A DNA stretch of 64,000 bases, taken from the NCBI RefSeq assembly GCF_016802725.1, contig NC_052673.1, positions 10,427,037 to 10,491,036 of the forward strand, given 5' to 3'. Below are positions 26,552-40,206 of the stretch, in pieces. Positions within the stretch are counted from its first letter, which is position 1. Each line of letters starts with the position of its first letter. The stretch comes from Solenopsis invicta (lineage: Eukaryota; Arthropoda; Insecta; Hymenoptera; Formicidae). The notes beneath the pieces are model-generated. The model was not told the origin of the DNA and made no database searches. It saw only the letters and a program-made list of their open reading frames with translations. Made by a program: the position numbers and the translations under genes.

Positions 26552-26626
26552 ACACTATATTATTAAATTACTTCAATATTAATTATTCAACAACTCCTCA
26601 AATGTTACATTATCAAAAAGCATTTC

Positions 26627-26717
26627 TCTTGTTTTTTTTTTAATTGCAAACATGTAAAATATCACAACACATTTACGCAGGTTCTATAAAAAATGATTAA
26701 AAAAAAAAAAAACAAGA
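26627..26717. repeat. Inverted repeat with homopolymer arms
   Basis: TCTTG plus a T run plus AAT at 26627-26644 is mirrored as ATT plus an A run plus CAAGA at 26696-26717. The 51-bp spacer has no symmetry. This may be a very small TIR element. Confidence 0.5.
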
Positions 26718-27371
26718 CTCTATTTCTTTATAATCATTTCCATCTTTATTACTAAAATATAAGATCTATTCAGAATTGCCTTATTATTGTCTTAAGAGTA
26801 ACACATTGGAAAATAGTGTTACAGCTTGTTACAAGAGTGAAATATTATTTATGAATAAAAATAAAAATAGAAAAATTAGGTCATAAGCACCGTCGCATAT
26901 ACAATGCTGTATATTCTTTCTCGTCAAGCGTGAAATCGAAATATTGGCAAATGAGCTGGATGGCATCTATATATCGAAAAGCAATATCATATTTTTGCTC
27001 CAAAAATTTTATTCGATAAAAACAGCAGCATGAAAAATATGAACTAATTAATCACACTAACCACGGAATCTGCAGAGGTTTCACTAACTTTTTCTATTTT
27101 ATTCATAATTTAATCGGTATCAATTTCCATACAATTATTGATTTTTATTATCTGTATTCTTTTACATTCTCGTGCGTATACAAAAGTGATACAACTCAAT
27201 AGAAATAATTTGTAATGTATATTCTAAAAACCAAAATAGATTTCCAATCAATACGAAAATATTGAGAATAAATTGTCGTTTTTTTGGCAAAACGTATTGT
27301 GCAAACTATCTTGCAGTTTGTCCATTTGTACAACAGCACTTAAAATTGTGTGCGAATTCTCGAAACTTATT

Positions 27372-27430
27372 GAGTTTTTGAAAAAAACCGAGTTATCGAT
27401 GAGTTTGAAAAAAAAAAACGAGTTACCGAC
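27372..27430 (+). repeat. Two-unit tandem repeat of about 29 bp
   Basis: GAGTTT, an A-rich run, then CGAGTTAYCGAY is present twice head to tail, with a few substitutions. Confidence 0.65.
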
Positions 27431-30052
27431 GAGATAAAAAAAGAAAAATTAATAATATAAAAGTTACTGACCATCGTGTAAAAAATAAAATTTTTAAATT
27501 CCTTGAATACTCGCGACATGTACTAATGTAAATCCGCGAACGATAGGAACATTCTTTCGTTATTAAAATATATTTCGCTGGCGCAAACTGAGATACCGGG
27601 ACAATCTACATTTTCTCATGAGAAAATGTAATATGATAGTCCAATCTCCTAGTTTCTTAATTCCATTTTCATCGGACATCTTGCAAGTACTCTGCAAAGA
27701 AATTCCGTGCCTCTGCTACCTTTTTCTCATTCAGATTCATGCAATGCACGTTATCATTGAATTTACATGTATGACGTCATTGAATGTACCTGATGCTGCG
27801 AGATAAAATACGCGCGTTATTCTTTGCCAAGAACGTGGAGAAGTCAAAGGTGGAGCACGTAATTTTATTTCAAAAGTCTTTCGATAGAAAATCTAAAACG
27901 TGCTCGATAGTGAAACTGTATAAAACCTTTCGAGAACGAAATATATATCGGCTATTATGTCATTCGCGAAAAACTCCTTAAAATCTTGCGATTTTTGTAA
28001 AATAATTTTGCTTTTAATCTCTTGAATTATAAAAATTACTATCATAGATATTTTCGGCTTAAATGCATTTCACATCTACCCCACGCAATAAAAACTCATC
28101 TCTGTTTCTTCTCACGCGCTACAATCTTGCAAGACGATTCTTGATAATGCTTTTTACTCTGACTTTCACGGGAGGTGTCATCATATGGACCATTCGCGGC
28201 GAAGTGGTCGCAACATTAACTATTAAAGGCATTCAGAAACAACGATATTAGCCCTTAGGGACTTATCCCCGACGATATCTAAAGTTTCCATGGGATTGCT
28301 ATAGGTGACAGATGGTACATCGCTGCTTATGTGTATGTATAAGGCGTGTAAGTGTAAGAAATATCACGAAACTGTTAACGTGAAAATTTCAGACAAGGAA
28401 AATAACTTTCCGTAAGAGTTTTGGGAATTGAATCGATCAAGAAACGCGGCTTTAATTTTGCAACAATTCGTCGAAAATGTATAAAACAGACAGTTGATCT
28501 GATAAATAATTTTATATCAATGTCCTTCTTTGTATGTACTAATGTAAATTATCTTTTATATGTACTATTGCAAATAGACGAAAAATTGAAAACGATTCAA
28601 AAAATATATTAATTTTGCCCTATTTAAAATTTACATGTAGCCATGCATTTTTTGCAGTTGGAAATTTTGCTGTCCATGCTAAACGCACGTGTCGATTTTA
28701 TTCGTACACTATATGCAAAATTGTCGCATTCGTGACAATTTACGTTTCACCATAACGCGCAAAAATTAGTCACTATTGGTACGCGGTAGAGAAAACTACC
28801 GGATAAAATTTTGCACGGACTCCCTTTCTCTCTTTCCGTACGCGTACGAAATACCTACTCTCCACAGACCTTCCCTGAACATAATTAGACCACTAGCATC
28901 TCTAATTAAGCAGTTGCGGATTTTTCTTTCTTTTTCTTTTTTTTTAAGTACCTACGTAATGACGCCACGAAACGTTCTCATTGCCGCTTTCGCGATGAAG
29001 TAAAGCGTCGGGCGCGTGCACGAGAGACGAAAGAGGAAAATTCGAGAGTTTCGTATAGCTGGAAACTGAAATGGAAACTAATATACGACAGATGCAGCCG
29101 TGATTCAGCGCCGTGATTCAGCGCTGCACCGGCGGCAACGTTGCGCGCCAGCCTGCTCTTCCCGGTTTCCGAAAGTTGCTGCCCTGATTCCTGCCCGCAT
29201 GGTGCACCTAATTCTTTGTACAAACTCTTCCCCGTGTTTCCATGAAAATGACAATGTCTAACTAGCTCATATACAATCTGATTGTCAAACCTTTAAATAA
29301 AATTGAACAGAGTATCACATTGATTTATATTGATGCTCTGCAGTACATGCAGAAACAGAACTTATTCTTGAAAATTTTAAATGCCGTCGCAAAATCAGTG
29401 CATCGTCAAATTATTACAATGAGAAACGTTTGAAAATTTTGGGTTAAAACGCAATGTATAAAATACCATGTGTTTTTATAAAATCGTGGCGTAAAAATTT
29501 TTACAATATAACATATTGACAGTTGACAAAAAGCCGATAAAAGCTGATCTGTATGATCCATATAAAAAAAAACCACGTTACGCGCGATACTTTTTCGCTC
29601 TGTAAGCTGCATTTTTCTTTTTTTAACGTAATTTCTGTTATCGGATATTTTTAATTATTAGGATGAATCTGATTAAACGGATACGGCAATAAATAGCAGT
29701 GGAGTGAACCTGCGGTATGCCTACGTGAAAAGCTTGTCGAGATCTATAGCGGCAATAAATTCGCATATAGCTTACAGTAGAATGGACACGAAATGGCGAT
29801 ACGCGGTTATCTAGTGCGCTTCGATTTATAAAACGGTTGGGGTTGGTTAATTTGTCCTGCAAAAGGATACTCCAGCAGCTTCAGATTTCAATTCCTACCA
29901 ATACCGTGAAACAAATGTGCATTAAGCGCGATAATACTGCTTTTAAAACTGCATCACGTGGATTTAATACAATAAGCTCCATAGGGTGTTACAATCGCAT
30001 TATTGGAAATTACGAAATAATGCAGTGAAATATACGCAAACAACAGAAAATG

Positions 30053-30079
30053 TTATAACACTATAAAATAGTGTTATAA
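30053..30079. repeat. Perfect 11-bp hairpin
   Basis: TTATAACACTA and TAGTGTTATAA flank the loop TAAAA. Confidence 0.7.
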
Positions 30080-32659
30080 TAATAAAATTGTTTCATTTTA
30101 AAAAAAAAACACCTAAATTCGCCATTACACTTTTGCTTTCGCTGAAATGATTGCACAGACGTAACAGCGTCCAGAGCATGTTAAAATAAAGCAGTCCGGC
30201 ATCATACCAAATTCTTCAACCGTAAGTGCTAAACAGTTTCAGCTAAAACACCGGAAACCGCGTAATCTTTTTAGTTATCTCTAAGTTGGAAGTACTAATT
30301 GAGGAATTCGCTGCAGCGTCACTGAGCTCAGCTATTTAACAAAAGTTACGGAATTTGGATCCCTAAAAGCCGCATGTCCGTGTCAACTTCTTCAATTAAC
30401 AGCGATCTAAGTTGTAAGCTAGAGATTATGCTAAAATGCATAGATTAATCTTCATCGTAACATTATCTATATTTGCAACACTGTGTCTAATTTAACAAGT
30501 TTAACTACTAGGCACTATAGACGAAATTCAAATACAAATAAAATTTAAAACAAAAATAAAATGTAATTCTCTTCTGTAATTTTTCTCATTTCTTTCCACA
30601 ACGCACCAAAACTGTTAAATCGCAATTTCTATTATTGTATAAAAATAATTACCCTTAGCCATATGCAAGAAACGTCCAACCAACGTGAAATCCGTTTCGA
30701 GAAAAATGTAAACAATATTTGATGCAATTTAAAAATGTAGATAAAAACTGTTTCTTTTTATTAATTTTAGGCACACATTAGACTTGAATCTTTTTTGTTT
30801 AATGTAGAAAAATGTATGTGCACATTAATTACAACAATTCAAAAATTATAATTTTGTGGGTTGAACGTTTCTTGCATAACTATGGCCGATTAAGTAAAGT
30901 AACACGAAACAAATATTAATGAAAGGATCCCGAGAACATTTCGCAAAAATCACGATTTTCCAATAATCACGTAATTGCGAGACGAGATTTACAGAATTTA
31001 TTTGTCGAATTCCTGTTGACAAACGTATCACGCGTGCTTATGCATGCATTGTTAATAAATTATCAAGTATGCCGCATGCGATATCCATTAAGCAGATGGC
31101 GACGATTGCAAATTAGCGGCTAATAATTATCTCGCAGGTACACACACTCCATTCACAAAGTTATCCGCATGTTACGAATGCCACCTCATCAATCGTAAGG
31201 GATAAACGCGACGAGAAACGCCACGTAAATCGGATCGCCGTGGCCCGAATAATTTCACATTAATTACATACGCCGCGGATTATATCTATCTATTGTGGGC
31301 GATACGCATGCCGCTAAATACGTAAACAAATAACGTTTATATATGGTTAGTTTGGCATAAATTCCGATTGGAGCCGAAATTGCGCTAATTTGCCTATGTG
31401 ACTTACAAGCGTGACAGGTCGATCCGACAAGATCCCGCAATGCACCGAAAAGCTCGCAATCCTCCCAACCAATGGTAATTTGCGAGAAATACGAGAGCGA
31501 ATGCGCTGCTGCTCTTCTCGCGCGCCGTGTTTTTGTACAAGGCGGATTTCAATCGTCGCGAAATCGCGAATCTAGTTACCGAGACTTTGTCGTAATACAT
31601 TCGTCGCATCGGCCAAACTCTGACCTTTCGCATTCTAATGTTTAAAACATACGGCTTATCCCGTTCGCCAAGATCACAATTTCAAAGCAACCAACTTTCG
31701 ATGTTCTGCCTATTTGTTCCCAAGGATTTTGGTAGAAAGAAGGAAAGACTTAACAAAGGCAAAACTACTACAGTGCAACGCAACTGATCATGCATAAATC
31801 AGTGAGGAAGAACGTCAAAAATGTTATATTCATGTAGATGCACGTGTATAAATCGAGTGCACTCTCATCTAAAAGAAAAACGACCAGGTTGAACGACACA
31901 TGTCGGTACTCTGCGCGAAGTTCGTTTCAAAAGTAACGCGCGCTGTTACTCGCGAGAGACTCGTCTCTAAATAAAAAGTACGAATACAATCTCGTCGTCG
32001 GCGACTCCACGCGCGTCGGAATCGCGACTGTCGATATTACGGAAGCAGCGCCCCGGCGTTAAACACACGGAGCAAAAGCGACAGCGTGCGTGCAACCGGA
32101 AATTTACACGCGGGCCAGATATGTAGATTGGGCACGCTTTCAACTCGGAAAAAGAAAAACGAGCCAGTCGAACAATAGATAAATGCACTTTCGCGAAGTG
32201 TAGACCGCTGCTAAACCGTAGCTGAGCTGCTACCTACTCTACGCGACTTGCTGAATCGGGAGTCGAGAAATAGGCGTTCTGTTGCGGCGACCGTAAGACT
32301 GCCAGGGTGGAAACGGAAATGGGAAAGCTTGAAAACGAAGTGCTCTTCCGTCGAAACTTTTATCCCGAAAAGAATGTGTAAGATTGAATGTGAGAGGGTG
32401 AGAAAGAGCAAGAGAGAGAGAAAGATACATATATGTGTAGTAGGTAATATATCGATAGGTGTTCGTAACACAAGAACCAGCTTATCGTATCAATCATGAA
32501 ACCATCCCGCGATATATATACTGACAAAATATTATTATCATAAGTTAAACAAAAAGCCTGATGGATAAGTAAAGCTTCATAGATAAACAAATCTAAAAAA
32601 ATTTCAAGTAACATATGGCTAATAACATTGAACAAAAGAATAAATTTTTTTGCCTTAAA

Positions 32660-33537
32660 GTTTAATAATTTTTTATATACTTTTGATTGCTAAACACGAA
32701 TCTGCGCATGAAATGTCAAGATTTTGAGAAATCTGCTATTTAGGTTGCTAAAAATCATAATTTTGGACTTTTTCGATGATTAATAACTCTAGAACTCTTT
32801 TGGATGTGTTACAAACTTCCGTAAAGTTTGAAACGAAAAAGCTAAACTACCGTAAGATAAAAGAGATAAAAAACCAAACAAAAGTAGTTTTAAGGGGTTG
32901 TACTTAATTTCACTGAAACTGATTTTATCTAATTTATGAACCTGTACATGGACATAGTCCAAGAGACATACTTTCATAAAATATGACCACTTTATATTTT
33001 TGAGGTTATTGAACACGAATCCAAAACTAAATTGTAAACATTCAAAAGAAACATTCTCCAATATAAAAAATTTTTCAAATTTTGTCAGCCATATTAAATT
33101 CACTATTTAAAATTTTTAGAATTTAAGTTTTGGATTCGTGTTCAATATCCTCAAAAATATAAAACGATCACATTCATATTTTAGATTCGTGTTCAGCGAC
33201 CACAGAAATATAAAAATATCATGTTTTGTGGAAATTTGTATTTTATAATTAAACGAGAATTCATAGATTAGATAAAATCAGTTTCATTGAGATTAGATAC
33301 CATTTTAAAACTACCCTTGTTTAATTTATTTTTATACTATAATAGTAGTTTGGATTTTTTGTTTCAAACTTTGCGAAAGTTTACAGCCCAATTCAAAGTT
33401 ATTAACCACTAAAAAATACCAAAATTTCAATTTTCAGCAACTTTAATAGCAGATTTCTTAAAATTCTGATGTGATAGAGACATTCACGCCCAGATTCGTA
33501 TTTAGCAGCCAAAAATATACAAGAAATAACATAAATT
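32660..33537. mobile_element. Large foldback element (about 880 bp)
   Basis: The left arm (about 32660-33034) and right arm (about 33119-33537) are imperfect reverse complements along nearly their whole length, around an 84-bp loop. Anchors include GAAATCTGCTATT, CAAAGTTTGAAAC-like and GAAACTGATTTTATCTAAT blocks. A motif of the form TGAACACGAATC recurs about five times: near 32693 and 33009 forward, and near 33129, 33183 and 33493 reversed. No coding frame is credible. It is best read as a non-autonomous foldback transposon or an inverted duplication; superfamily unknown. Confidence 0.8.
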
Positions 33538-36500
33538 AACCTCAAGATAAAACCTCACAGCAAATTTTATGTTGTACGGTGTAATTTAACAAATACGTCT
33601 AAAGAAAAATTACCTCAAATTTCTCAAACGATACAGGTATGATTTTAAGCATTTTATAAAATAATGTAACGAAACGTTAATGTTTTAGCAAAACTATTTT
33701 AAAAAGGCGATAATTGTTGGGTTAATACGAACGACAGAAGACAATCGGATTGTCGATAACGACGAAAATAGAAGCCAAAACAGAGAAGCCTTTAATCGTA
33801 TTCGATTTCCGAAGTTGCTCTACGAAACGGTTAATTATGCATGCGGTAGAGCCATTGTTTTCGTATATAAGCACTACAATACTACGTAAATTAATATAAT
33901 CGGTATATGCAATTTCAGAACAATTTGCTGCTGCACTGTTTAAATAGCAAGAAACTTATTTGCATCCCGTGAATATTATTTATAATATCAATTATCCATA
34001 ATCCCTGCAATATTTGTACCACAATGTACATACAACCGACGCAACTCATCGTAGCGATATCGAAACGAGATGGAAAAAAGAGTGCAAAAATTTTGCAAAT
34101 TCGTGTATGCGCACCGCTTTCGATACGAAGCGCACAAGCCGGTCGACCCGCGTATTTCATGACGGCGACCGTTGCTAGTATAAAATATCTTGCATTAATT
34201 TTCGAATATTCGAATCTATTTCGCGAAAGAGTAAAAATTACGACTTGTCCGTTCTTTTTTTCGCTGGCGGCACTGAATTATGACCACGGAAGAATTGTGC
34301 CGAGCAAAATGCAGATAGGTGTGCATTCCTTCTACAGTTCGTGACCTCATTTCGCACAGATTTTGTACAATTTATAGTGGAAGACGGCAAAGATATCCAA
34401 GTAAGATAATCAAGATTAAGTTGTATAAGACATTTCTCCCGTGCGCAAATCGTACACGACGATCCGTTCCCTGCGAATCTATCCTCGATCCGCGGGCATC
34501 GCTTTTCGACGCGATGCGCAGTTAATCGGAATAATCCTCAAAAAAAAAAGAGAAACCTATATAGGGAAGAGTTGCCAAATGCGCTTTTTTTATTACGTTT
34601 TATGCTTGATACAGTTTTGGATGTAAATAAAAGTTCGAAATTGTAGCTTGATTTTTCAGTCGTCTATTATTATAATACTAAATCTTTAAACAATAACATA
34701 TTAATTTGTTCTAAGCTTTTTTGTGACATGCTGCGAAAGGTGTAAATTTAGAAAATCGATCGCCTAAAGCGTACCTGTGTCTATTTAAGTATCTTATCTT
34801 CGAAAACATCGAATTTATAAATAAAAATATTTAAAAATATAACAAATCATTAATTAATATTTATTTTATTCATAACTTTTCAAAAAACAGTAAAATATTC
34901 AATAATAAAATATTCAATAACAATTAATGAAAAGGTAAAAATACTGCTGAGATAAAATCGGCTTGAATTTATTTTTGTAACTGATGTATTTTTATTCATA
35001 ACAATTATTAATTTTATTAATTATTACTTAACAATCTTACATTAATATTATTTTTTTATAGTAAAATTTATGATGGTACGATTAGGAAACTTAACCGGTT
35101 TATAAAAATATCGATTTAATTTTTAAAATAAATAAGTGAATCAATGTAAAATATTCTACAACACGCCTTCTTTGAGAAAATATAACAATTCAAAATAAAA
35201 TTACATAATTACATTATTATCGGCTATATAAGTTAATGAAAATTTTACATCAGATGTACCTGATTTTTTAAAATGCAGATAGCATGCACAAAACATCATG
35301 AAATTTGATAAATTTTTGTCTGTATTACTTATTCCTTATTTACATTTTTTTTACTTTTTTGTCGCTAAATGTTGTTCACATAAAGTAAAAATGTAAAGTA
35401 TTAAATAAATAGGCTTTAGAAGACGCATTCAGTAACTTTTCCCTACCATTTCCGAATGTCTGTCTACTGATCTGCTCGGGCAACTTTTTCAACAGCCTGT
35501 AACGTCGAACCCTTTAAGCCAAATGTTCTCGCGTTACATGGCAAAGTTCTACTTCCTACCAGGTTCCTACTAGCTTTTTTCTGTGCGGTAGTCTCACGTG
35601 AATCTGTAAAACTTCAACCGTACGTAAGCCCGCGGGCGTCCATCGTTTTACACGATTTATGGAGATGGTGGCGACTTTTCAAACTACCAAGGCTACCCCG
35701 CAATGGCGGATCGTCGCCGATCGCGATTTCCGCGCATTACTGCAATCGCACCAATTATAATAAGAATTTACGAGGGCGAGACTAAACGACCGCGCGGACT
35801 ATCGACAAAGTGCCATCGCCGGAGACGTCCGATCTCCCTCCTTCCCTCGAAAACATCCGATAGATTTACGAGGGTAATTACGCGCTTTCTGCCCGCGGCT
35901 ATTCGACACTTCGCGCAAATGCACTGTCCATTCTTCTTCCACCGTCCATTCTTATCCGTCTTGTTCTTTTCCCTCCCCCTTCTTTTTCGCCCGCGTTAGC
36001 ACCTACATGACGAAAGTCTGAGCGACTTTTACGATCGCGCCACTGATCTATCGGCATCATCTAGTATTTGGACATACATAACCCGCCGAGCACTCCCGAG
36101 AGCTTCAGCGTTTCGATCGAAACGCGACCCAAGTGCATTAGCGGAGCACGAAGTGTTCTAACGGAGAGGTGAACCACGGATTAAAAATTTGTATACTAAC
36201 TTTAACAGTATTCGAGTATCGGATAATAATGCATGGTAGCATATTACAGAGATTGTTAAATAACCGGTAATGCTTCTAAAAATTTCATGCTATCTCTGCA
36301 GGGAAAGAACAGTTTTGCTCAAAATTTAGTATTTAAAAATTTAGATATGGAAATCATCATAATTTTGTTGAACCAAAACAATTACACATAGAGATGAAAA
36401 TAACCCAATCTGCCGATAATTTATTCGGTAAATTACGATGAATTATCCGATAATTCCAAAAAGCTGGCCAAGTGGTAAGTTAAAAATTTTTAAATTTTAA

Positions 36501-36885
36501 AAATAAAACATTTTGATATGAATTAAAACAAGAATTATTTCGATAATATACTTTATAAAACATCGTAAATCTAAAATTTTCGAAATCGAGTTTTTGATAT
36601 TGTTGTATTCAATAGACTCCCTGAACTCGTTAATGATTATAAAACGATCGTAGAACGCTCCAGCGACGATTGTAATAAATGTAATGTATTGTAATGCGAT
36701 TTCGAAACAGTTTTTTTTGTTCTTCCTGTAAAGTTATTTTAGTCATATGACGTTTTGCAAATGTACCATCGATTTAGTTTGTAATACGCGTAAAACATTT
36801 TATTTAACTCATATTCTCCATAAAACATTTTAATGCTGTGCATTCATACGTTACATGTAGAGGAAAAAGTAGTGATCTGCGGCAC
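33538..36885. other. Noncoding stretch, no gene recognised
   Basis: AT-rich at 33540-33900 and 34640-35440; CpG-richer at 34020-34520 and 35480-36180. A 33-codon frame at 35659-35760 uses coding-like codons but is too short to support. Other frames are chance-like, basic and overlapping. Confidence 0.55.
36108..36125. repeat. Perfect 18-bp palindrome centred on TCGATCGA
   Basis: GCGTTTCGATCGAAACGC is a perfect palindrome in a CpG-richer patch. It could be a binding site for a dimeric DNA-binding protein, but no known consensus was recognised. Confidence 0.6.
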
Positions 36886-37672
36886 CCATTTACATTTTAT
36901 TCAAATTTCGTTAATAATCAGTATTTTATATTGAAACTTGAACGATTATATTCGTCAAAATATTGTTTTATATATAGACTCAAAATTATGAACTAGTTAT
37001 TTATTACTTCAGACGTGATAAAAATGTGACGACACTGCGCAATAGACTGAATAGAAAACAAAGTACTACTAATCACCCAAAAGTAAATTCAAAATATTGA
37101 TTTTGTTTAAAAAAAAAAAACATTATTTTATTACAAAATTATATATTTTTATATACTTTTAATTTTTTTAAATTATATATATTTATATATTTTTGATTTT
37201 CTATCGTTTAGAATTTTTCCGATTTACATATTAAACAATAACGATGAAATGATATTTATAATATTTGAACGTAGCCTTCTAGAGTGACAATCAATTTATC
37301 AACGAAATCATACTTTTCCGATATGAAAATTTCGCATAAAAGACTATATTAATAAAATTCTATGTAATTGAATATTTTACATAACTCGAAATATGTACAA
37401 CTAAATAAAAGTTAAATAAAAAAAACCCACTCGAGTGTATGTACATGCATTCGTATGATGATACGTTGTTCAAGTTTAAAAGCAATGAGTATGTGTAATT
37501 GAGTGTTAAAGTGTGCCTTAAACAAGTTTCAAAATGCTGCAAGTAAAATTGCCTTTTGTAACAATTGTCGTCTCTGTATTTGACATATTAGCGCCATTAC
37601 ATACAATTGTTGACGGAATCATTTGTTTAGTAGCGCTATTACATAACGGCGGGCTACTAAACAAACGATTCC
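36886..37672 (+). repeat. Dispersed repeat R1, copy B, with terminal hairpin
   Basis: Aligns with copy A (1192-1955) through the same ordered blocks, including CGAGTGTATGTACATG near 37432, AACAATTGTCGTC near 37560 and the terminal GGCTACTAAACAA. Relative to copy A it has about 50 extra bases near its 3' end. As a result, 37615-37634 and 37653-37672 are inverted copies (GTTTAGTAGC against GCTACTAAAC, one mismatch in 20 bp). Confidence 0.75.
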
Positions 37673-38298
37673 ATAAATAATCGTTAAAATTCATCATAAC
37701 GGAAATAATAGAAATAATCATAATACTATTTTCTCTTCTAACATATATGTAGTAATTAGAAAACTAATTACTTTAAAATTTTTTATTCGTTACTATGTAA
37801 TTAAAAAACTAATTCCATAATAACTAGTAAAACTTCAAATAAAAATTTTTTATTAGAATTTTCAAAATAAATGGTATGAAGGTGCAGTACAGTCTTTTAA
37901 TTTATGTTTTCCACATTATATTTTACAGGTTTACAGCATTTTTATTTATTACCTTAATGTTTAGCGATAATTGTGTGTGTATTTAAAAATAATATATAGA
38001 ACAATAAAAAACAAAAACACTAAAATTTACAATTGCAAATGGAAAATGAAAGAAACTTTCTGTAATTGAACTACACTGCAGAAATATCCAATAAAAATAT
38101 AGAATATGTAATAAAACAAAAAGCTAAATTTTAAAATGTTAATAAAAATTAAGAATTATGTCAAAAACTTTCAATTCACAAATGTTCAGTTTAAAAAAAA
38201 TTCACAAATGTTTTTAATGTACCTGATTGAAATTTGATTCCGTTAAACTATATTAAATTCTACTGCTTGTTTTTTAACAATGTTAAGATGATACCACA

Positions 38299-38385
38299 TA
38301 ATTATTTTGATGTTCTAATAAAATTATTTTCACATCTGCATTTAACTAAATCTTCACATACTTAAGCGAAACCGTTCTTTCCATG
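38299..38385 (+). repeat. Half copy of MITE family R3
   Basis: ATAATTATTTTGATGTTCTA and the following 65 bases, to the GCGAAACCGTTCTTTCC block, align with the right arm and flank of the foldback at 55700-55851 (55811-55900). The inverted left arm is missing here, so this copy is truncated or the family boundary differs. Confidence 0.6.
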
Positions 38386-38659
38386 TGTGAAACATATTCA
38401 CGTGTATAATTAGTTACAAATAACTTTCTCCTCACGGAAAATTAAAATTAGATTAATCGGCTTTTGATTATTAAAATATCCATTGCAGAATTACGTTGGT
38501 CTAAGTAACGCTGCAGCCCATTAACACATCCGCGTTCTAAAATTTCTGCTAACAGTTTTAACACGTAATTCTCTACCCGTAATCTCTCGACTTCGTATAA
38601 TAAAATTCCACGGTGGATTTAGGATTAAATGCTACCATTCCAACAAAAAATTCGACCGG

Positions 38660-38717
38660 CCTCATCGAGTCCTGTTCCACTTCACATCCCTCATCGAGTC
38701 CTGTTCCACTTCACATC
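38660..38717 (+). repeat. Exact 29-bp tandem duplication
   Basis: Two adjacent identical 29-bp units starting CCTCATCGAGTCC. Complete identity in a diverged setting points to a recent slippage event or to an assembly artefact. Confidence 0.9.
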
Positions 38718-40206
38718 GCCCCGGAAAATCGTTTTCAAAAAAAAAAAAATGTTCGAAGACGTAACACGTTTGCGGGAATAGATCCACTTCTTTCGCCGTC
38801 CCATTAATTATTAACGAGTGCGCTAATCCCCCAACAAATCGGCAGTCGCGATATACGTGCCATCGTAAATTATCGCAACGGTAGCCGGATATAACCGGAC
38901 GGTTCTTACAAATCCCACGATATATTCGTTCAATCGCGGACCAGGGGCGCACGCGCACGTCGGGCATAAAATGCGCTTGACAACTGTTATCTATATGTAA
39001 ACGATTTTACGTGCTAGATTAATTATACGAGCGGCTGGGTTGCAACTAATTCACGCGTCACAATGATCCTTGATTTATGGCGCAACGGGGTCGCGGAATT
39101 TGCCTCATGAATCAAAACGATCGCAGACACCGAATACCGGCCCGCTGCCACGGGATGGGATATCGACTTTAACATGGTTAAGTTTGATTATACTAATTAT
39201 TGCAGGACTACGCGGAACGCCTTAGGCATCGCGAAAGAGCAGGCTAAACGCGAGCGACATGCAACATCTCCCGAGCGGCAATTCCCTCAATTTGCTCAGT
39301 AATCTCTTAATTACATGCACATGGAGTTGCGACTCCGCGTGGCAGTTGCCTCCATCCAAAATAGACAACGACATGATCCTATATGGCCAATTTTAACTTT
39401 TCACATTCAATATGCAACGAGAAGATAATATTAATCATTAGAAAATTTAACGTTAAACACTTCTCCGCCACGGGTGTTATCGTTGCTGAGTTGAAAAACA
39501 AACTGTTAAGTAAAGAACTCAATATAAGTCTCCAAAATAATCTTCATTAACATGAAAAAATTTCGTTATTTTAAAACTTTAAATTAATTATAATAATTTA
39601 TTATTTTATTTCAAAATATGTATAGAAATTAAAAGAATCAAATTGCACTTAGAAAATGTTTCAGCACTTAGAATTACACACATTAATACTGTTATAAAAT
39701 CTTTTAAAATTCAATACAAAATTTAATACATTATGAATAGTTTAATAATTTGTAAAACAAAAATAGAGACATAAATTTTTGTATATTGAAAATATTTTTA
39801 AATATTATATGTTAGTTTCAAATATATACGATTATAACATATAAAGTATAACAACAAATGTATATTTTTTTTTTTAGATAAATATTATATAAAAATGCAA
39901 ATAAATTATATTTGCTCATATGCTTGCTTATAACTTATGCGAAATAATAATCTAAATCAAATTAATTAAAATTCCAAAGACGAGAAATTTACAAAAATGT
40001 GTATGTTTCACTACTGTGGAGTTTACTCCATATTTTTTTCAAAATGTTAATAGAGTCTGTTTGAGTTGCTTGCACTTTTTAAACTCAATTTCTTCGTTCT
40101 CTTTCTCTCTCTTTCCTCCCCCCTCTTTCACAGGCTTGAATGTATATTTATCTCGTTTCAAGTGAAAAAATTTTTGGGGATTTCAAGCAACGCGAACAAA
40201 CCTATG

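Larger units (their letters stand above)
26718..32659. other. Noncoding stretch, no gene recognised
   Basis: AT-rich with CpG-richer patches at 28970-29220, 31370-31640 and 31900-32320. A 14-bp unit (GCCGTGATTCAGCG) is repeated twice at 29097-29124. The minus-strand frame across 29080-29223 has mildly coding-like codon use but no recognisable product. No gene is called. Confidence 0.55.
37673..40206. other. Noncoding stretch, no gene recognised
   Basis: AT-rich to 38560 and again from 39420; CpG-richer at 38570-39400. Two listed repeats lie in it (38299-38385 and 38660-38717). 37748-37860 has a loose direct repeat of GTAATTARAAAACTAATT. No supported gene. Confidence 0.6.

Noticed and set aside
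35659..35760. 33-residue small ORF starting MEMVATFQTT
   Set aside because: Codon use looks plausible, but the length is too short to distinguish from chance and there is no promoter or splice evidence.
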